A stretch of 64,000 nucleotides of DNA. It comes from Bradysia coprophila (Eukaryota > Arthropoda > Insecta > Diptera > Sciaridae). Each line of letters opens with the position of its first letter. Position 1 is the first letter of the stretch. The notes below the pieces were generated by a model. The model was not told where the DNA came from and searched no databases. It worked only from the letters and a program-made list of their open reading frames with translations. Made by a program: the position numbers and the translations under genes. This document shows, piece after piece, positions 9,601 through 20,864 of the stretch. The stretch is taken from contig NW_023503493.1 in the NCBI RefSeq assembly GCF_014529535.1, positions 10,758,001 through 10,822,000 on the forward strand, written 5' to 3'.

Positions 9601-12173
9601 CTGTAGACGACAAATACAAATGTGCGCAGAAGATCAACTACGTGCACTACGATCCACAGATGCATTGGTGCAAACAGTGTAACATATTCCCTAAAACGGC
9701 AAAAGGTAACTTCCTAGGACAAACTTAAAAGACTTCACCTTACTGACCGAACTGCATTTTTTCCCCAGATTTTCTAATTCATTTGCACAGCAAAGAGCAT
9801 CAAGACTCGCAAAAGATTATCGAACCACCGTGGCATGATAAGCAGGTTAACGATGTAAGTTAATGTGTAATCGACGACCGTTCGACAACTTACTAAATTC
9901 GTTAAATTAATTTGCTTTCAGGAAATGCCAAATTACCCGGACGCGCCAACTAAACGCACACCGATACGTGGTTTGCAATTTTTCGTTCCAACAACTGGAT
10001 GGTACTGTACCATTTGCTCGATTTGGATGGGTGATTTACATTGCGCCTCGCTGCACCTTAAATCACAAAGTCACGCAAACAACTACAATGTAAATCTCAT
10101 TTTGCCTATTTCTTCCAGCGCAACGTTTAACCAAAATGTATCTTGTTCTCACCAGAATTACACCAATTCGAATCCCCATTTCGAGGTCGATTGGATGGGC
10201 GAAAGACATAAAGCCTACGAGGAGGTTCGCCAGAAAACGCCTCTAGCGATTGCTGATCGACCAGGTCTACAACAGCAACAAGCACCAATTGTACCGATTC
10301 CAATGCCAGTTCCACCACCAAATCTTACAATGGAACAAGAAGTCATCGAAGGTATCCCGTTGCAATTGCAAATTCCAACGACGCATAAGCTTGACCTGGA
10401 TGAAGGTAAGAAGAAGAAGAAGAAAAAGAAGTCGGACGAGAAAAAGGATAAAAAGAAGAAGAAACGATCGAAGAAACGCCGTCAATCATCGTCGTCGTCG
10501 TCCAGCTCCGATTCGTCCGACAGTGAAGCGAACACACCAGGTGAGAAAAGTCGCGAAGACACATCACATTCGATTCGGGTTGCGATGCGCAATTTGCTCA
10601 AACAGCAGACCGAGAAGAAATTGGAAGAAAGCGGTGGCAAGTGGACAGTTGTACAGCAAGCTCAATTAACCGAACCGGCACCACCGCCACCGACAATCAG
10701 TACGAACGGTGAGAATGATAATCGTCGTGACGATTTAATGATTTCGCAATGGAATAATCCCGAACCCATCATCACTGAGGATGAGAAAAAGTTGCTGGAG
10801 CAGTTGAAAGGTCGATTGAAAGCCAACTCGAAGGAACGTGAAGTTAACGGCCGCAAACGAAGTAAAGAACGTAGCAAGGAACCGAAAGAAAGAAATCGCA
10901 GACGAAGAAGTCGCAGTAGAAGCCAAAGTCGAAGTAAGCGAAGTCGCAGTCGTGATCGCCGACGAAGCAGGAGCCGTGAGCGAAGAAGAAGTCGTTCCCG
11001 TAGTCGCGGACGATTCCGTAGCCGATCAAGAAGTACTGGGAGATGGGGCCGACGATGGTCTAGGTCACGTTCGCGATCTCGTGGTGGTCGTGTTGAAAAG
11101 CCAATCGTTCGCTATCCAGAGTTTAGACCACGCGTTCCCGAAAAGGAGATAGAGAAATTGGATAGAAAGAAGGGAGAGAAGAAGAGAGATCAAGACGAGC
11201 CGAAGAATGCAAGTTCAAGCAGAACGGATAATAAGAAAACCGTCATTGTTTTGAAAAATCCAAATTCCAATAAGAAGTTGCCGTTCATCGGACGAATGCC
11301 GGTCTTCAAGAGGCAGACTAACGGTAAGAAAAGTTTTGTTTTATTTAATTTTCTGGGGATTGATTTTCACAGTTTTCTCGCGATTTTACAGAAGAGGAAG
11401 TAAAGAAAACGGAAACCACTACAGAATCTGTGGCGAATCCGAATTACCATGCAAATTACTACGAGGGCAGTGTTCAACAAATGCCCATGGAAGATTATGA
11501 TGATCTCATGCCAGATCCAATGCAATTCGTTTCACTAATGGGCCCTGCTCCTCCACCACCACCAATGGTTCCTCCGCCACCATCAACCGTTGACAAAAAT
11601 GAGCCTGTTCTACCTCCAGGTTTGTTAAACACGAAATAGTTCGCTCCGCTTACACAAAAACTCATGTCGCATTTCTCATCAGGCATTGATGAAGCTGACG
11701 CAGACCTGGTACGAAAAACAATCAGCGATGCTCCACTGCCACGCAAAGGACCATTGCCGCAAGATTTCCAAGACGCACTCAGCATTATTTTCGATCAGAA
11801 AACCATTCCAGATCCGGAAACCGATAAAATCAATCTGCCCGAACCGAACATCGAAGCAGATCAGCAAATTATTCCAATGCAAATTGTCGACGAACAATCG
11901 CAGCATACGATCGACTTGTATCAGTCATCGTTCCCACTAACCGGTCTGAAAACCGACGCAGATTTGTCTTTTGCCGAAGATGTCGACATACCGGATCCGA
12001 TGCCATTAGCTATTCCGCCACCGCCACCACCTCATGTGGAAGTTTCGAAAACGATTGATATGGTGGATGAGGATCCAATTGTTGCTGCGAAAAAACTGGA
12101 AGATTCCGCGCTCATGGATGACTTAGCGATGCTGGGTATTGATGCGTCCGATTTGGCAGCGCAGTGCATTTAG
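3628..12173 (+). CDS. Matrin-type zinc-finger, SR-rich nuclear protein (CG9776-like)
   Basis: Ten coding exons: 3628-3712, 3781-4242, 4308-4433, 4558-4748, 7146-7420, 9599-9705, 9769-9854, 9922-11323, 11392-11619 and 11683-12173. All join in phase to give 1150 residues. Order: Ser/Arg-rich head (about 30-110), Pro/Tyr-rich part, coiled-coil-like Lys/Glu stretch (about 225-310), first C2H2 finger from Cys404 (WCKQC...HLHSKEH), second from Cys473 (WYCTIC...HLKSQSH), the DWMGERHKAYEE block, a poly-Lys run near 608, a long RS domain (about 750-845), and an acidic, Pro-rich tail. Paired U1/matrin-type fingers with RS repeats suggest a nuclear RNA-binding or splicing-linked role; that is inference. 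The layout recalls Drosophila CG9776. Two donors 9 bases apart (3704 and 3713) keep the same frame, so exon 1 may end at either. Confidence 0.85.
4749..7145 (+). other. Intron 4 of the zinc-finger gene (2.4 kb)
   Basis: Bounded by CAG/gtaact and tttag/TTACAA. It holds a dispersed-repeat fragment near 5700-5760, with the CAGCTG-rich block also seen at 37500, 47730 and 50700, and a short CA run near 5851-5862. No gene is supported inside. Confidence 0.6.
7811..9252. mobile_element. hAT-like non-autonomous element with subterminal TGTCCGAAA arrays
   Basis: It begins CAGGCGTCCCAC and ends GTGGAACGCCTG, flanked by a perfect 8-bp duplication CCCTACCA (7803-7810 and 9253-9260). Just inside each end lie several copies of TGTCCGAAA (about 7823-7900 and 9168-9225). 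Subterminal repeats of this kind are transposase binding sites in known hAT elements. The 1.4-kb interior has no transposase frame and carries a nested foldback at 8750-8930. It sits within intron 5 of the zinc-finger gene. Confidence 0.9.
8750..8930. repeat. Nested foldback inside the 7811-9252 element
   Basis: ACATGTTTCTGA near 8751 pairs with TCAGAAACATGT at about 8918-8929, and inner blocks (TTTCGTTTGACAAATGA with its partner) also pair. A diverged relative forms the interior of the element at 37480-37949. Confidence 0.7.
10090..10155 (+). other. Possible 66-bp in-frame intron within exon 8
   Basis: The stretch starts GTAAAT, ends CACCAG, is a multiple of three and has no in-frame stop. 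Removing it joins ...HANNYN directly to NYTNSNPHFEVDWM, shortening the linker after the second zinc finger by 22 residues. Either it is a normal short intron or it is optionally retained. Confidence 0.55.
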
Positions 12174-12599
12174 TTTTCAGTGTTTCTTGCTAGCATCGGG
12201 TTCAATTTGATTACACACTTGATTATTGATAGTAGGAATGTAAACCGGCGTATGTGGAATGGAATGGAAAATTTGTTTAATTAAAAATTATTTTGCTGCA
12301 ATCAATCGACTCTCATTTGGCTCTTTAATTGATGATGTTGTCTGTTGTATCCTTGAATCCATTGTCTTTGCCTTATTTCAAATGTGTGAAGAGTGAAGTG
12401 GTAATTAATCGTAGAGTCTATCGATACAAGCTCATTCGTGCTTCTTAGACCCTTTTTGCATGAAAAATCGTAAGAATTACAAATGCATGTCAGTCCGAAA
12501 GCCTGAGTGCACCATCCGAAGTGAACAATATTTGTACAACGATTTTTGTTCTTAAGTGCCAAGACAGCCATAATGTGGTATATACATTCCAGCGATTAC

Positions 12600-13935
12600 A
12601 TTTTTTTACACCAAAAATGACTTCTGTACACAAAAAATCAGTTTTTTACACAACAACATTTTGTGCACAGAAACCATGATATTAGGGAACGTCAGATTTT
12701 GTCAACAGAAAATCTTAACGAAAACAAAAACGACAAGTTTGACAGATTCGCTGAAAAATGATTAAGTTTTGACTGCAAGACGCAGGAATGCAGTACACTA
12801 ATGGTTTTCTCAATCGGACCAATATATGCTGAGCGATAAGCGTTTGAAAATGTGACATATCGATGATATTAAAGTCTTACCGCTGGAGAAAACAATTGGT
12901 TTACTGGACTCCTGCGATCATGCGCTACACAATGACATTTTGTTTAATTCCTTGCAGATTGTTGCAGTCAGAATTTAATTATTTTTCAGGGAATCTGTCA
13001 GACTTTCCATTTCCGTTTGGGTTTCCGTTCGTATTTTGGCTTGGATTTTCTGTTCAGAAAATCCCAATGAAATTGCAAACCAGGTATGGTCTATTGTCCG
13101 CCCGATGGACATAAAAAATTGATTTTCGTACTTAAACGCACTCATTTTCATATTATTTTGACATAAAATGTGAGTGAGTTTAAGACGAATTCGCCAATCG
13201 ACCATACCTGTTCTGTACTTTCATTGGAAAGCCAATTTTTTTTTGCTCTGTCGAAATTTTGGAAAAATATAAAAAAATGTATCTCGACTACCCAAAAAAT
13301 ATCTGAAATTTGTCGAGACATCTTGCTATTAACGGATTGTATTCGGAATATTGGAGTTTTCCCATTTTTCCACCATGAAAACCGCGGTTCGAACAAGATT
13401 ACATCAACTATCAGGCATGGACACAAGTAAGATTTTCAAATGAAATATAAGAACTCGAGAACTGCAGGAATTGATAAGTGGACCTCATGAATTGAATGTT
13501 GGAAATCGCAATCTGGATGCTGAATAGTATACAAATAATCCTTTACCCACCTGTTTTGGCTCTTTTGTATGGACTCAGGTATACTTTTTCTATAATTGTA
13601 CATTTGTTAGCTGTTATGGCCATGGTAAATCTCCCACGGGGATCGGATTATCGAGAATATTGACACCAAACTGACGGTATCTCACATAGAGATCTTTGAA
13701 TGTCTGTAATTTGAACATAAATGTCGAAGTTAGTCGGACTGTACGCCAATTGAGGGTCACTTCTTTGTGTGATTGTTCTTTACCACTTACCTGGTTGGCC
13801 TAGAGTAATTTTGGATGCATAGCGATTGAAATACGTCGCTAGCTGGGTATAAAGAAGTCGGAATCGGACAAAATCTGACGTTCCCTATTGTACACAATAT
13901 TTTGTACACCGAAGCATCATTTTTCTTACACAAAA
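12600..13935. mobile_element. Probable 1.3-kb inverted-repeat element
   Basis: AGGGAACGTCAGATTTTGTC near 12685 recurs inverted as GACAAAATCTGACGTTCCCT near 13868. The outer flanks (TACACAAAA-rich on one side, TTTTGTGTA-rich on the other) also correspond loosely. Exact ends and a target duplication could not be placed, and there is no transposase frame. Confidence 0.5.
13081..13210. repeat. Palindromic repeat with CAGGTATGGT ends
   Basis: CAGGTATGGT (13081-13090) and ACCATACCTG (13201-13210) are exact inverted ends. Inner sequence around GTTTAAGACGAATTCG and its partner pairs imperfectly. It is related to the element at 2410-2703 and nested inside the 12600-13935 region. Confidence 0.65.
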
Positions 13936-14427
13936 GCAAGACAAGGAGTGGTAGAATCAGTATTTCCTTATCGAGATACAGCGCGATAAATTCAGTATTT
14001 CAGTATAATGACGGGAAATACTTTCAGTTTTCTTTGTTCAAATGTTTAGGGTATAGCGTAATGGCAAAGCCTTGGGTAGATTTTCGGTTTAGGAGAAATT
14101 TATTAATTTTATCATCCTTGAGAAGTGGGCCTCAAGGTTACCTGAAGAAATTTTATGCAAATTTTAGATTACCTAACATCACGCCCAAACCAGGTTCAGA
14201 TCAGGTCAGGTTTTCGTTACTAGGAAAATCAGGTTTCGAGGTCAGATATAATATGATCGACCTGTTTCGAGTCATTTTTTATTTGTTATTTGTAAATAAT
14301 TATGCTCAGTTCCCAAAAAACAAAACTTACATGAATTAGAGAAGTCCCACTCCATTGAAATAGGAGCAGTTTACCATTGCGTGTCAATTGAGAAAGATAG
14401 AGAAATAGGATTTCAATTAACTTTGCT

Positions 14428-14433
14428 TTTATT
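14428..14433 (-). terminator. Polyadenylation signal of the pickpocket gene
   Basis: AATAAA on the minus strand, about 245 bases past the TGA stop at 14678-14680. It is the nearest canonical signal seen. Confidence 0.45.
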
Positions 14434-14677
14434 TTCATAATTTACACATATTAGAATACAATTGAAGCGGGAGTTTGAGTGAAATTACATATATTCTATT
14501 AGGCCACTCAAACTCAATCATTATCAGGACCTACATTCGGGGAAATATTTTCTTAAAATTTCAAGAAAATTCGGGAAAATCCAAGAAAATATATTCTCGA
14601 GTAGACCATGACCCAATACTTTTAGCCTAAGAATTATTTCAAATTGGAGATGAAAGTGTATTTTAAATGATTATTAT

Positions 14678-17600
14678 TCAATCGGAATATGGTATCTCGA
14701 TGGAAATGCTGCTGTTAGCTAATTCAGGAGGAGTGTTCACTACAGGAATGTTTCCAGTACTGATGGAAATGCTGTCAAACGCTACGTCAGCAGAAGTGTT
14801 CACTACTGGAATGCTTCCCAACCTGTTGCCCTTCTGATTGGACGACCAGAACAATCGAAACGTTGCGTAATAAATAATTTCAATAATGCTCAATGCTGAG
14901 ATGCCCATAAAGCCGCCGAGTAAACCGCCGCAATCCGCTAAAAAATCGTAAAGCGTTCCTTGCTCCTCTCGTATAACTGTTTCCACATACTGATCCCGAA
15001 AGAAAACCGACACAAATGTTGAATGTTCTCTGTTATGGTTTGAAAAAGAAAAGACGGGCGGATTTATTACATCATTTCTATGCTGACATCACCGTACTCT
15101 ATTTCATCAAACTGGATCGGTCCAAACAATAGCGATTTTGAATCGTCGACATTCAATCGGTCCATCTCGGCATCGTATGCAATGGAAAGGCAAGACGGTA
15201 AACAATTACATGATCGACGATGCAACGAAGCATTAGCATCAATATTAATGAATTCTGCACCATCTCCGAATAAGACCATTTCGTGCCGGATATAACAATC
15301 GATCTTTGCTGTTCCACAGATTTTAGTTGTGTTGCTTCCTGAAATCAGAGAAGAGTTAACACCGAGGTCTCGGCATGAAAAATTGACGCGGTAGTAAATT
15401 CATACTCGGCATAGAAAATTTTACACAGTCGCACATCTTCAATACGTATTCCGCTGAACATTCGGATTCACAATTTCTTTGTGAGTAGATCTTGAAGAAC
15501 TTGAGTCGACGTTCCCAATTGTAGAAACATCGCCGTTGCTCAGGTGTATAGCTCGTAAGACTTTCAGCAGTCTTCGTCAACTTTGGTTTGACGGAAATAG
15601 TTACCTCTTGTGAAGATGGCACTCGGAACAATACAGATGACGACCTGATAGTTTCTCCAGGAGCATGTAGAAATATATTGAAACCGGACACATGACTACC
15701 ATAACATGAATATCCTCTGCTTTCATCCGGTAGCCTAAGTACCAATCACAATGCATTAACGTGTCCAGCTAAATACGTTCGTATCGGATATTTCCAACTA
15801 TCGAAATCACTTTCATCATATCCATTATCTGGATTCCAGTTGGATATACTTGTAATACCTGTTACAATCATCATTCCAGGAGCCATTCTGAAAGTCAATT
15901 TTCAAATTTATCTGCGGTATTTTTGAGAGTCTCCATCAACATTTTACTCATTCGTATAAATTTCATGTGAGTTCAGAGTATTGAAGGAGTGACACATTCC
16001 TTCTTCCGTTAACACATCAGTCATAGTTTCGATATTTAATGAACCCGTACCACTCCATCCATGGTCCCAAGAATCCGACTCCAGCATACTAGGTGCCATA
16101 TCCTCAATATCTTTGAAAATGGATTCGTTTGCATTTTCGTCCTCGAACTCATTAGGTAGGCGACTGCACAAATGCTGTACAGCGACGCATCGAGTCCACC
16201 TGTGAATTGAACAAATGAAAATTATTTGTTCTCTCTCTCTCTCTCTCTGTCTTTCTCTCGCTCCACGTAAAGGATCTTACTGAATATCATCAAGTTTTTC
16301 TCTGTCCAAGAGACATGAATTGAAAGTTCCAGTTAGGAAGCTTTTGAGAGCTTTAGTTTCCGAACAAACAGTTACTGTTGGGAATGGGATCTCCGAAATT
16401 AATGACTCTTCACCGCCTATGCTCATTTTGACTGGATTATTATTCCATTGAGACCAGGTATTGAAGATAGAAAACCCGCATAGACCAATTAACACGACAA
16501 AAACTATAGTCCACAAAAATCTGCAATGCAGTTTTAAGTTAGTCAAACAAACAAACATCACCAAAACGTAAATAGTTATTTTGCTAATGCATGCTTAAAG
16601 GCTTCGCCTCCGGCTCGTGCTTGAAACCTCTAATTCGCCAAAAAATCCTTTTAGCAAAAGTTAGGAACAAAGTTTTTCCTAAATGACGATTAAATTCGCG
16701 ACGAAGTCGCGATATCCTGACACTACTTAGGAAAAATCTTGTTCCTAACTTGTACCTAAATTGGAATTTTGTTATCAAGCTCGGCTGTTACCATTAGGGT
16801 AAGTTATGAAAGTATAGCTATTTAACAAAATAATATTAGACATTTTTCAATAACCTTTCAGTCCAGTGCCGTTTTGGTGCAGTAAGGTATTTACATCCAT
16901 GAATTGTTGTATTGTTACAGTACTCCTTTAATACTCTGCGTGTCGTCTAGTAGAAAGTGTGAAGAGGGAAGAGCGAAATTATTACTTATTATAAATGAAA
17001 TTTTCAATATCTGAAGGACATCAGATAAAAAATCAGTCTTGCTCCGTTCAAGGATGTAAACTTTGGGGAAGTCAAGCAGGTACAGATACGCGGGTGCCCA
17101 ATAGAGGGTATTGGGGTGACACACCACAGTTGACCATAAAATGGGGCATTTCATCCCTCTCCAAAGTTTACAGTCTTGGCTCCGTTTGCTTGACAGATGT
17201 GTTTTAGAGTCACCTAACGAATTCCTACGATAATTACAAACCAGGTTCACTCCGACATTATCTGTCCTGTTGCATCATTCGTTTCCTTAAATCCGTTGAA
17301 AACGTATTGACTACCTCAGATCAACGGCCCAGACACTTCAACGCAAAAGCGACAAAATAAAAATGGTCACTAGACAATTCTTACATTTATTTTTTCGGTT
17401 CACGTTTGGACGCTTAACAAGTTTGAAGTAACCAGAGGTCAGTCCTAAAAATAACGGACGTCATCATGGTCCACTATATTTCCTGTTCTCGAACAAATTT
17501 ATAGGGCAAATCTTGGGAAATTTATAGAACTTAGGGTACACACAAGTGGACCTGAACAATACGATGCTAAATCACACGTGGATTTAATATATTTGCACGA

Positions 17601-17697
17601 TTTAATATCAACTTACTTCTTTGACCAACTGTTCAACTTCTAACTCGTTAACGGAAATTCGTTCCCCTCTATGCATGGAATTTAATTCTATTTCCAT
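14678..17697 (-). CDS. ppk: Pickpocket-type DEG/ENaC sodium channel subunit, with an in-frame TGA
   Basis: Seven minus-strand exons: 17697-17617, 16946-16855, 16520-16281, 16199-15948, 15887-15406, 15338-15071 and 15029-14678. Every junction is in phase, for 588 codons plus the terminal stop if codon 269 is read through. The N-terminus carries the gating His-Gly motif (TTIHGCKYL), followed by TM1 (FLWTIVFVVLIGLCGF), PFPTVTVC, the CHSFN block, GFNIFLHAPGET, the cysteine-rich CNCLPSC segment, and TM2 with FLADCGGLLGGFMGISALS including the Gly-x-Ser filter. The family forms amiloride-type, trimeric sodium channels in sensory and epithelial membranes. One TGA (15746-15748) interrupts the conserved stretch just before LVLRLPDE. 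No intron of normal size removes it. The start was chosen at 17697 for its good context; an upstream start at 17922 is possible. The gene is either a very young pseudogene, a readthrough gene or a base error. Confidence 0.85.
15746..15748 (-). other. ppk: In-frame TGA at codon 269 of the pickpocket gene
   Basis: The minus-strand frame reads ...GHVNAL, TGA, LVLRLPDESRGYS..., with homology continuous on both sides. A 46-base GT-AG span could bypass it but would delete part of the conserved YP...G...L region, and is shorter than the other introns in the window. Confidence 0.8.
16227..16262. repeat. CT-rich microsatellite in a pickpocket intron
   Basis: A run of CT dinucleotides with single interruptions lies in the short intron between exons 3 and 4. 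On the coding strand it is GA-rich, so it is not the polypyrimidine tract. Confidence 0.8.
16660..16749. repeat. Foldback with GTTAGGAAC ends in a pickpocket intron
   Basis: GTTAGGAACAAAGTTTTTCC and its near reverse complement near 16729-16749 form a 90-bp hairpin lying between exons 2 and 3. It is probably a small transposon relic. Confidence 0.65.
17050..17180. repeat. Short inverted repeat in pickpocket intron 1
   Basis: GTAAACTTTGGGGAAG and CTCTCCAAAGTTTAC are inverted about 95 bases apart, flanked by matching GCTCCGTT and GGCTCCG-type blocks. The class is unknown. Confidence 0.5.
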
Positions 17698-18162
17698 TTT
17701 TCCACCTTTAGCTGATACTAGCACAATATTTTTTTTTATATTATGCAGCTAGGAAAAATCGCAATAAATCCCAAAAAAGGACTGAACTTCACAATTCAAC
17801 AGAATCACGTCCTCAGATAGCGAGACATTTAATGCCTGTAACAAACAGTTCAACTATTTAATTTCTATTTCTTAGCGAGTTCACCTTACGAGGTGCAAGA
17901 ACGAACTAAATTCATTTCTCATTTATTTATTTTCATTCAACGACGAATCCAATGCAAAAAGTGTGACACTACATTGCTACATGCCAAAGGGGTTTTCAGT
18001 CATTCCCCCGGCAAAGCATGAGTTTTCACGGAAATTGAAGAAAGTTTGTTTATTCTTTGAAGTGATTCATATCATTGTGGCATGGTTTCCGGTTGTATTA
18101 CATACGAATTTAATTTATCAGCATCATTCGAAGTCTGTTAATGAATATGTCGAGAAACACGA

Positions 18163-18354
18163 CAGAGTAAAGTTAACCAGGCAGGAGCGCTTGTTTGACT
18201 AGGGACCTGAATAATCTAGTAGCCCTTGATATTTTGCGAATAAATTTTTTCAATTTATGTCAGTGTTCATTTGAGTTCATTTTCATCCCGTGTATTAGGT
18301 CCCTTATTTGACGTTTCGAAAATAAACCGCTCCTGCCTGGTTTATTTTACTCTG
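18163..18354. repeat. Foldback with CAGAGTAAA ends
   Basis: CAGAGTAAAGTTAACCAGGC pairs with GCCTGGTTTATTTTACTCTG at the other end, and GGGACCT/GGTCCC lies further in. A lone relative of the right end is near 34022-34048. No target duplication is clear. Confidence 0.7.
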
Positions 18355-19097
18355 CCGTGCGAGAAAGTATTGAAAGAACGGAATAAGAACGTCAACGATT
18401 TGATTATTCTCAATTCTCACCTTTTACGTTTCACCAACGACAATAGTACATTAGTACAACCACATATGACCACAAGACTGAGTCTGCTACTTTAGTTTTA
18501 GATTCTAGTTATTTTACTCAAAAACATCAAGTTTTTAAGTAAAAATCTTACTTACCAACAGGGCAAATGACAGAAACGATTCTTCTTCTGTGTATACTGA
18601 CCTCGGCTTCGCCTCGATCGGTAAATCTCACAACAAAAAATACCATTTCAATCATTTTACCCTCCCATTGGTAAGTAATGTATACTATTAAACAGATTGA
18701 TACAAAATGTCATCATCAAACGCCTAACCATAATCATTGTAGATTATATCGCTTTATGACGACAAAGTGTAAAACCAATCCAATGTTCCGTCACGATGTA
18801 TTACGTGCTGGAGCTTATATCCTATGCATTTATTGAAGCAAATATACAATCTAATGTGAAATGTGTCATCGCATTTAATCAAAATCACACCGAAATGAAT
18901 GCATTATACAGCACTGCTATATATCTGTGGTGTATGCAAATGTGTAATGGATTATTTTACGAAAGACCAACTATAATTTTCATTGGCAAATTATATTCGT
19001 CAAAGTAAGCAGGGAAGACGAGAGATATACTACATAAAACAATAGAGCTTATATTGGTAAAAACAGTAAACAAATCAATCCGAAAGGTGTGTCTGAC

Positions 19098-19613
19098 CAA
19101 GGTTCTGAAAGAACAGGTTAAGACACTTTCGAGTTGATCACGAAGGCGGTGTGATCAAAATTTTCCTGTAGCGCCAACTAGGTTTGGAAAATTTTATACA
19201 ATTGTTAAAAGTTTCATATGTGCAGAATGAGTACCAGCTGAATATCACCAGCTGGTGTACAAACAAAATCACTTTGTATCGTATACTATTCAAAGACAAC
19301 CTACACACAATACATTTCTACGTTAACGTCATCTACTCGCGGATAACACGTATGAATGAAGTAAACAGATTGTTAAGAATGTGTTTTGATTGTTTATCAT
19401 ACAATAAGTGTGTGTTAGTAGATCCAGCTGGTGATATTCATCTGGTGCTCATTCTGCACATATGAAACTTTTAACAATTGTATGACGATGTCAACTTAAC
19501 AAAAAAAAAATTGTTTTCAAGTTGACTTTTCAACCAATTTACATGTCTGAATTGTCAAGATTTGTGTTTCACCCGCCTTCGCAAGTGTCTTAACCTGTTC
19601 TTTCAGAACCTTG
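19098..19613. mobile_element. hAT-like MITE, second copy of the CAAGGTTCTGAAAGAAC family
   Basis: It shares the terminal repeat of the element at 962-1197 and is flanked by the perfect 8-bp duplication TGTCTGAC (19090-19097 and 19614-19621). It is longer (516 bp) because a separate foldback sits inside it at 19196-19483. Confidence 0.9.
19196..19483. repeat. Nested foldback with ATACAATTGTTAAAAG ends
   Basis: The first 60 or so bases (ATACAATTGTTAAAAG ... CCAGCTGGTG) are repeated inverted at the far end. It interrupts the hAT-like MITE around it. A TA next to each end would fit a mariner-type insertion but is not decisive. Confidence 0.75.
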
Positions 19614-20530
19614 TGTCTGACTGCTTTTGTCATAATATATTCGATCAAAGGGTATAATTTTCTGCCGACAAAACTAGGTAAAAAATACCTATGTTACACA
19701 GATTGTTCGTAATTTTTTATTTATTTTGGTCGCCATTTTGAATTATGACGCCATTTTCTGTGGTAAAGTAATTATGTGATTTTAGGCAATGTAATATCAT
19801 CATTTTGAGCTTTATAGCAACAAATTTTTGGTCAAAGAATACTGACATTAAACCATACTATTTTCCAACAAAATCAACAGAATTATATAGAATTCCATTA
19901 CAGACATTATGTAGCTCCACAATTCATCTAAAATTACCTCAGGTACAGCCTCATTGTAACATTTTTTCGGGAATAACAGTGTCATCTGCAATTTTTCTAG
20001 GGAGGACGAATTCAGATCTGGAATGGGACAAAGATAATAAAATAGAAAAAAAAAATCTAAAATCGGAAAAAAATTCGATCTTGGCTTGAACATCACAACT
20101 TGACAATAATTCGGGATTGACAAAAAAGCAGAAACCAATAACTACTTGATTGAGAAACTCCTGTAAGAACAGTGTGAATTCTCAGTGTTTTTCGGTTGAA
20201 AACTTCAACTGCACATATTTCAGTGTGGATGAATTTTAAACCCAATAAGTCTCTATTCGGCTCAATAGTATGTACATGTGATTACCTTTCTAATGACACC
20301 CTACACGACACTGTAGAATACTTTTAGTTTTTAAGGATATCAAAATCCCAACAAAAATCTCTTCGAGAAAAGTGTGACGCAGTCTTTGAAATACAATTTC
20401 TAAAATGAATGATATCGCTAGAGTTGACGCTTTCAGCTTCGTTACGCAAAAATTAAATTTTACACACAATTAGTTCAAACAAACTGGCTTAGGTTTTCTC
20501 ATCATCTGCCAAATAATTTTTACCAAAAAA

Positions 20531-20675
20531 AATTTGACTGGAAAGAACCAAAATTTTACCAAAAAAATCTGCGTCGCAAAGTGGCAGATGTTCAGGAACA
20601 GACCAGCAAGAAAATTTATCTGCCACATGCGACGCAGATTTTTTTGGTAAAATTTTGGTTGTTTCCAGTCAAATT
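20531..20675. repeat. Strong hairpin with AATTTGACTGG ends
   Basis: Arms of about 58 bases (AATTTGACTGGAAA ... CTGCGTCGCA.GTGGCAGAT) are nearly perfect reverse complements around a loop of about 28 bases. Upstream bases repeat parts of the arm, so the true element may be longer. Confidence 0.75.
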
Positions 20676-20842
20676 CCAGTTTCCAGCCGACCCTCGAAAA
20701 CCACACTCAGAAACCACTTCGAGACCAATAAAACAAAATTCTGGTTTTTCCTGGGGTAATGGCGTATCACATATTCATTTTTATGTCCACCCTGAGGTTC
20801 CTGCAAAATTTTATGGAGATTGGCTGACTAGTTTCCGACCGT

Positions 20843-20864
20843 CGATAGATAGATAGATAGATAG
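20843..20864. repeat. GATA microsatellite
   Basis: Five tandem GATA/ATAG units with no purpose evident from context. Confidence 0.85.

Larger units (their letters stand above)
12174..14677. other. Convergent intergenic region between the zinc-finger and pickpocket genes
   Basis: No gene is supported. It contains a region with inverted flanks (see the feature at 12600), a palindrome at 13081-13210, degenerate TCAGGTTCGG-type repeat near 14190-14275, and the poly(A) signal of the minus-strand gene at 14428-14433. Confidence 0.6.

Noticed and set aside
10250..10669. 139-residue frame overlapping exon 8 of the zinc-finger gene
   Set aside because: It is an off-frame reading of the Lys- and Ser-rich coding sequence.
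13902..14339. 145-residue plus-strand frame
   Set aside because: It spans an inverted-repeat end and TCAGGT-type repeat, shows no domain and has no splice or poly(A) context.
15356..15405. Extension of pickpocket exon 5 past 15406 (adds about 15 residues then a stop)
   Set aside because: Using the donor at 15405 joins the conserved FSMP to a following Arg and SNTTKICGTAKIDC as in the family. Read-through gives an early stop.
19184..19465. 93-residue open frame
   Set aside because: It lies wholly inside the nested foldback at 19196-19483.
20470..20856. Two opposite open frames with similar peptides
   Set aside because: Their likeness comes from the hairpin at 20531-20675 read on both strands.
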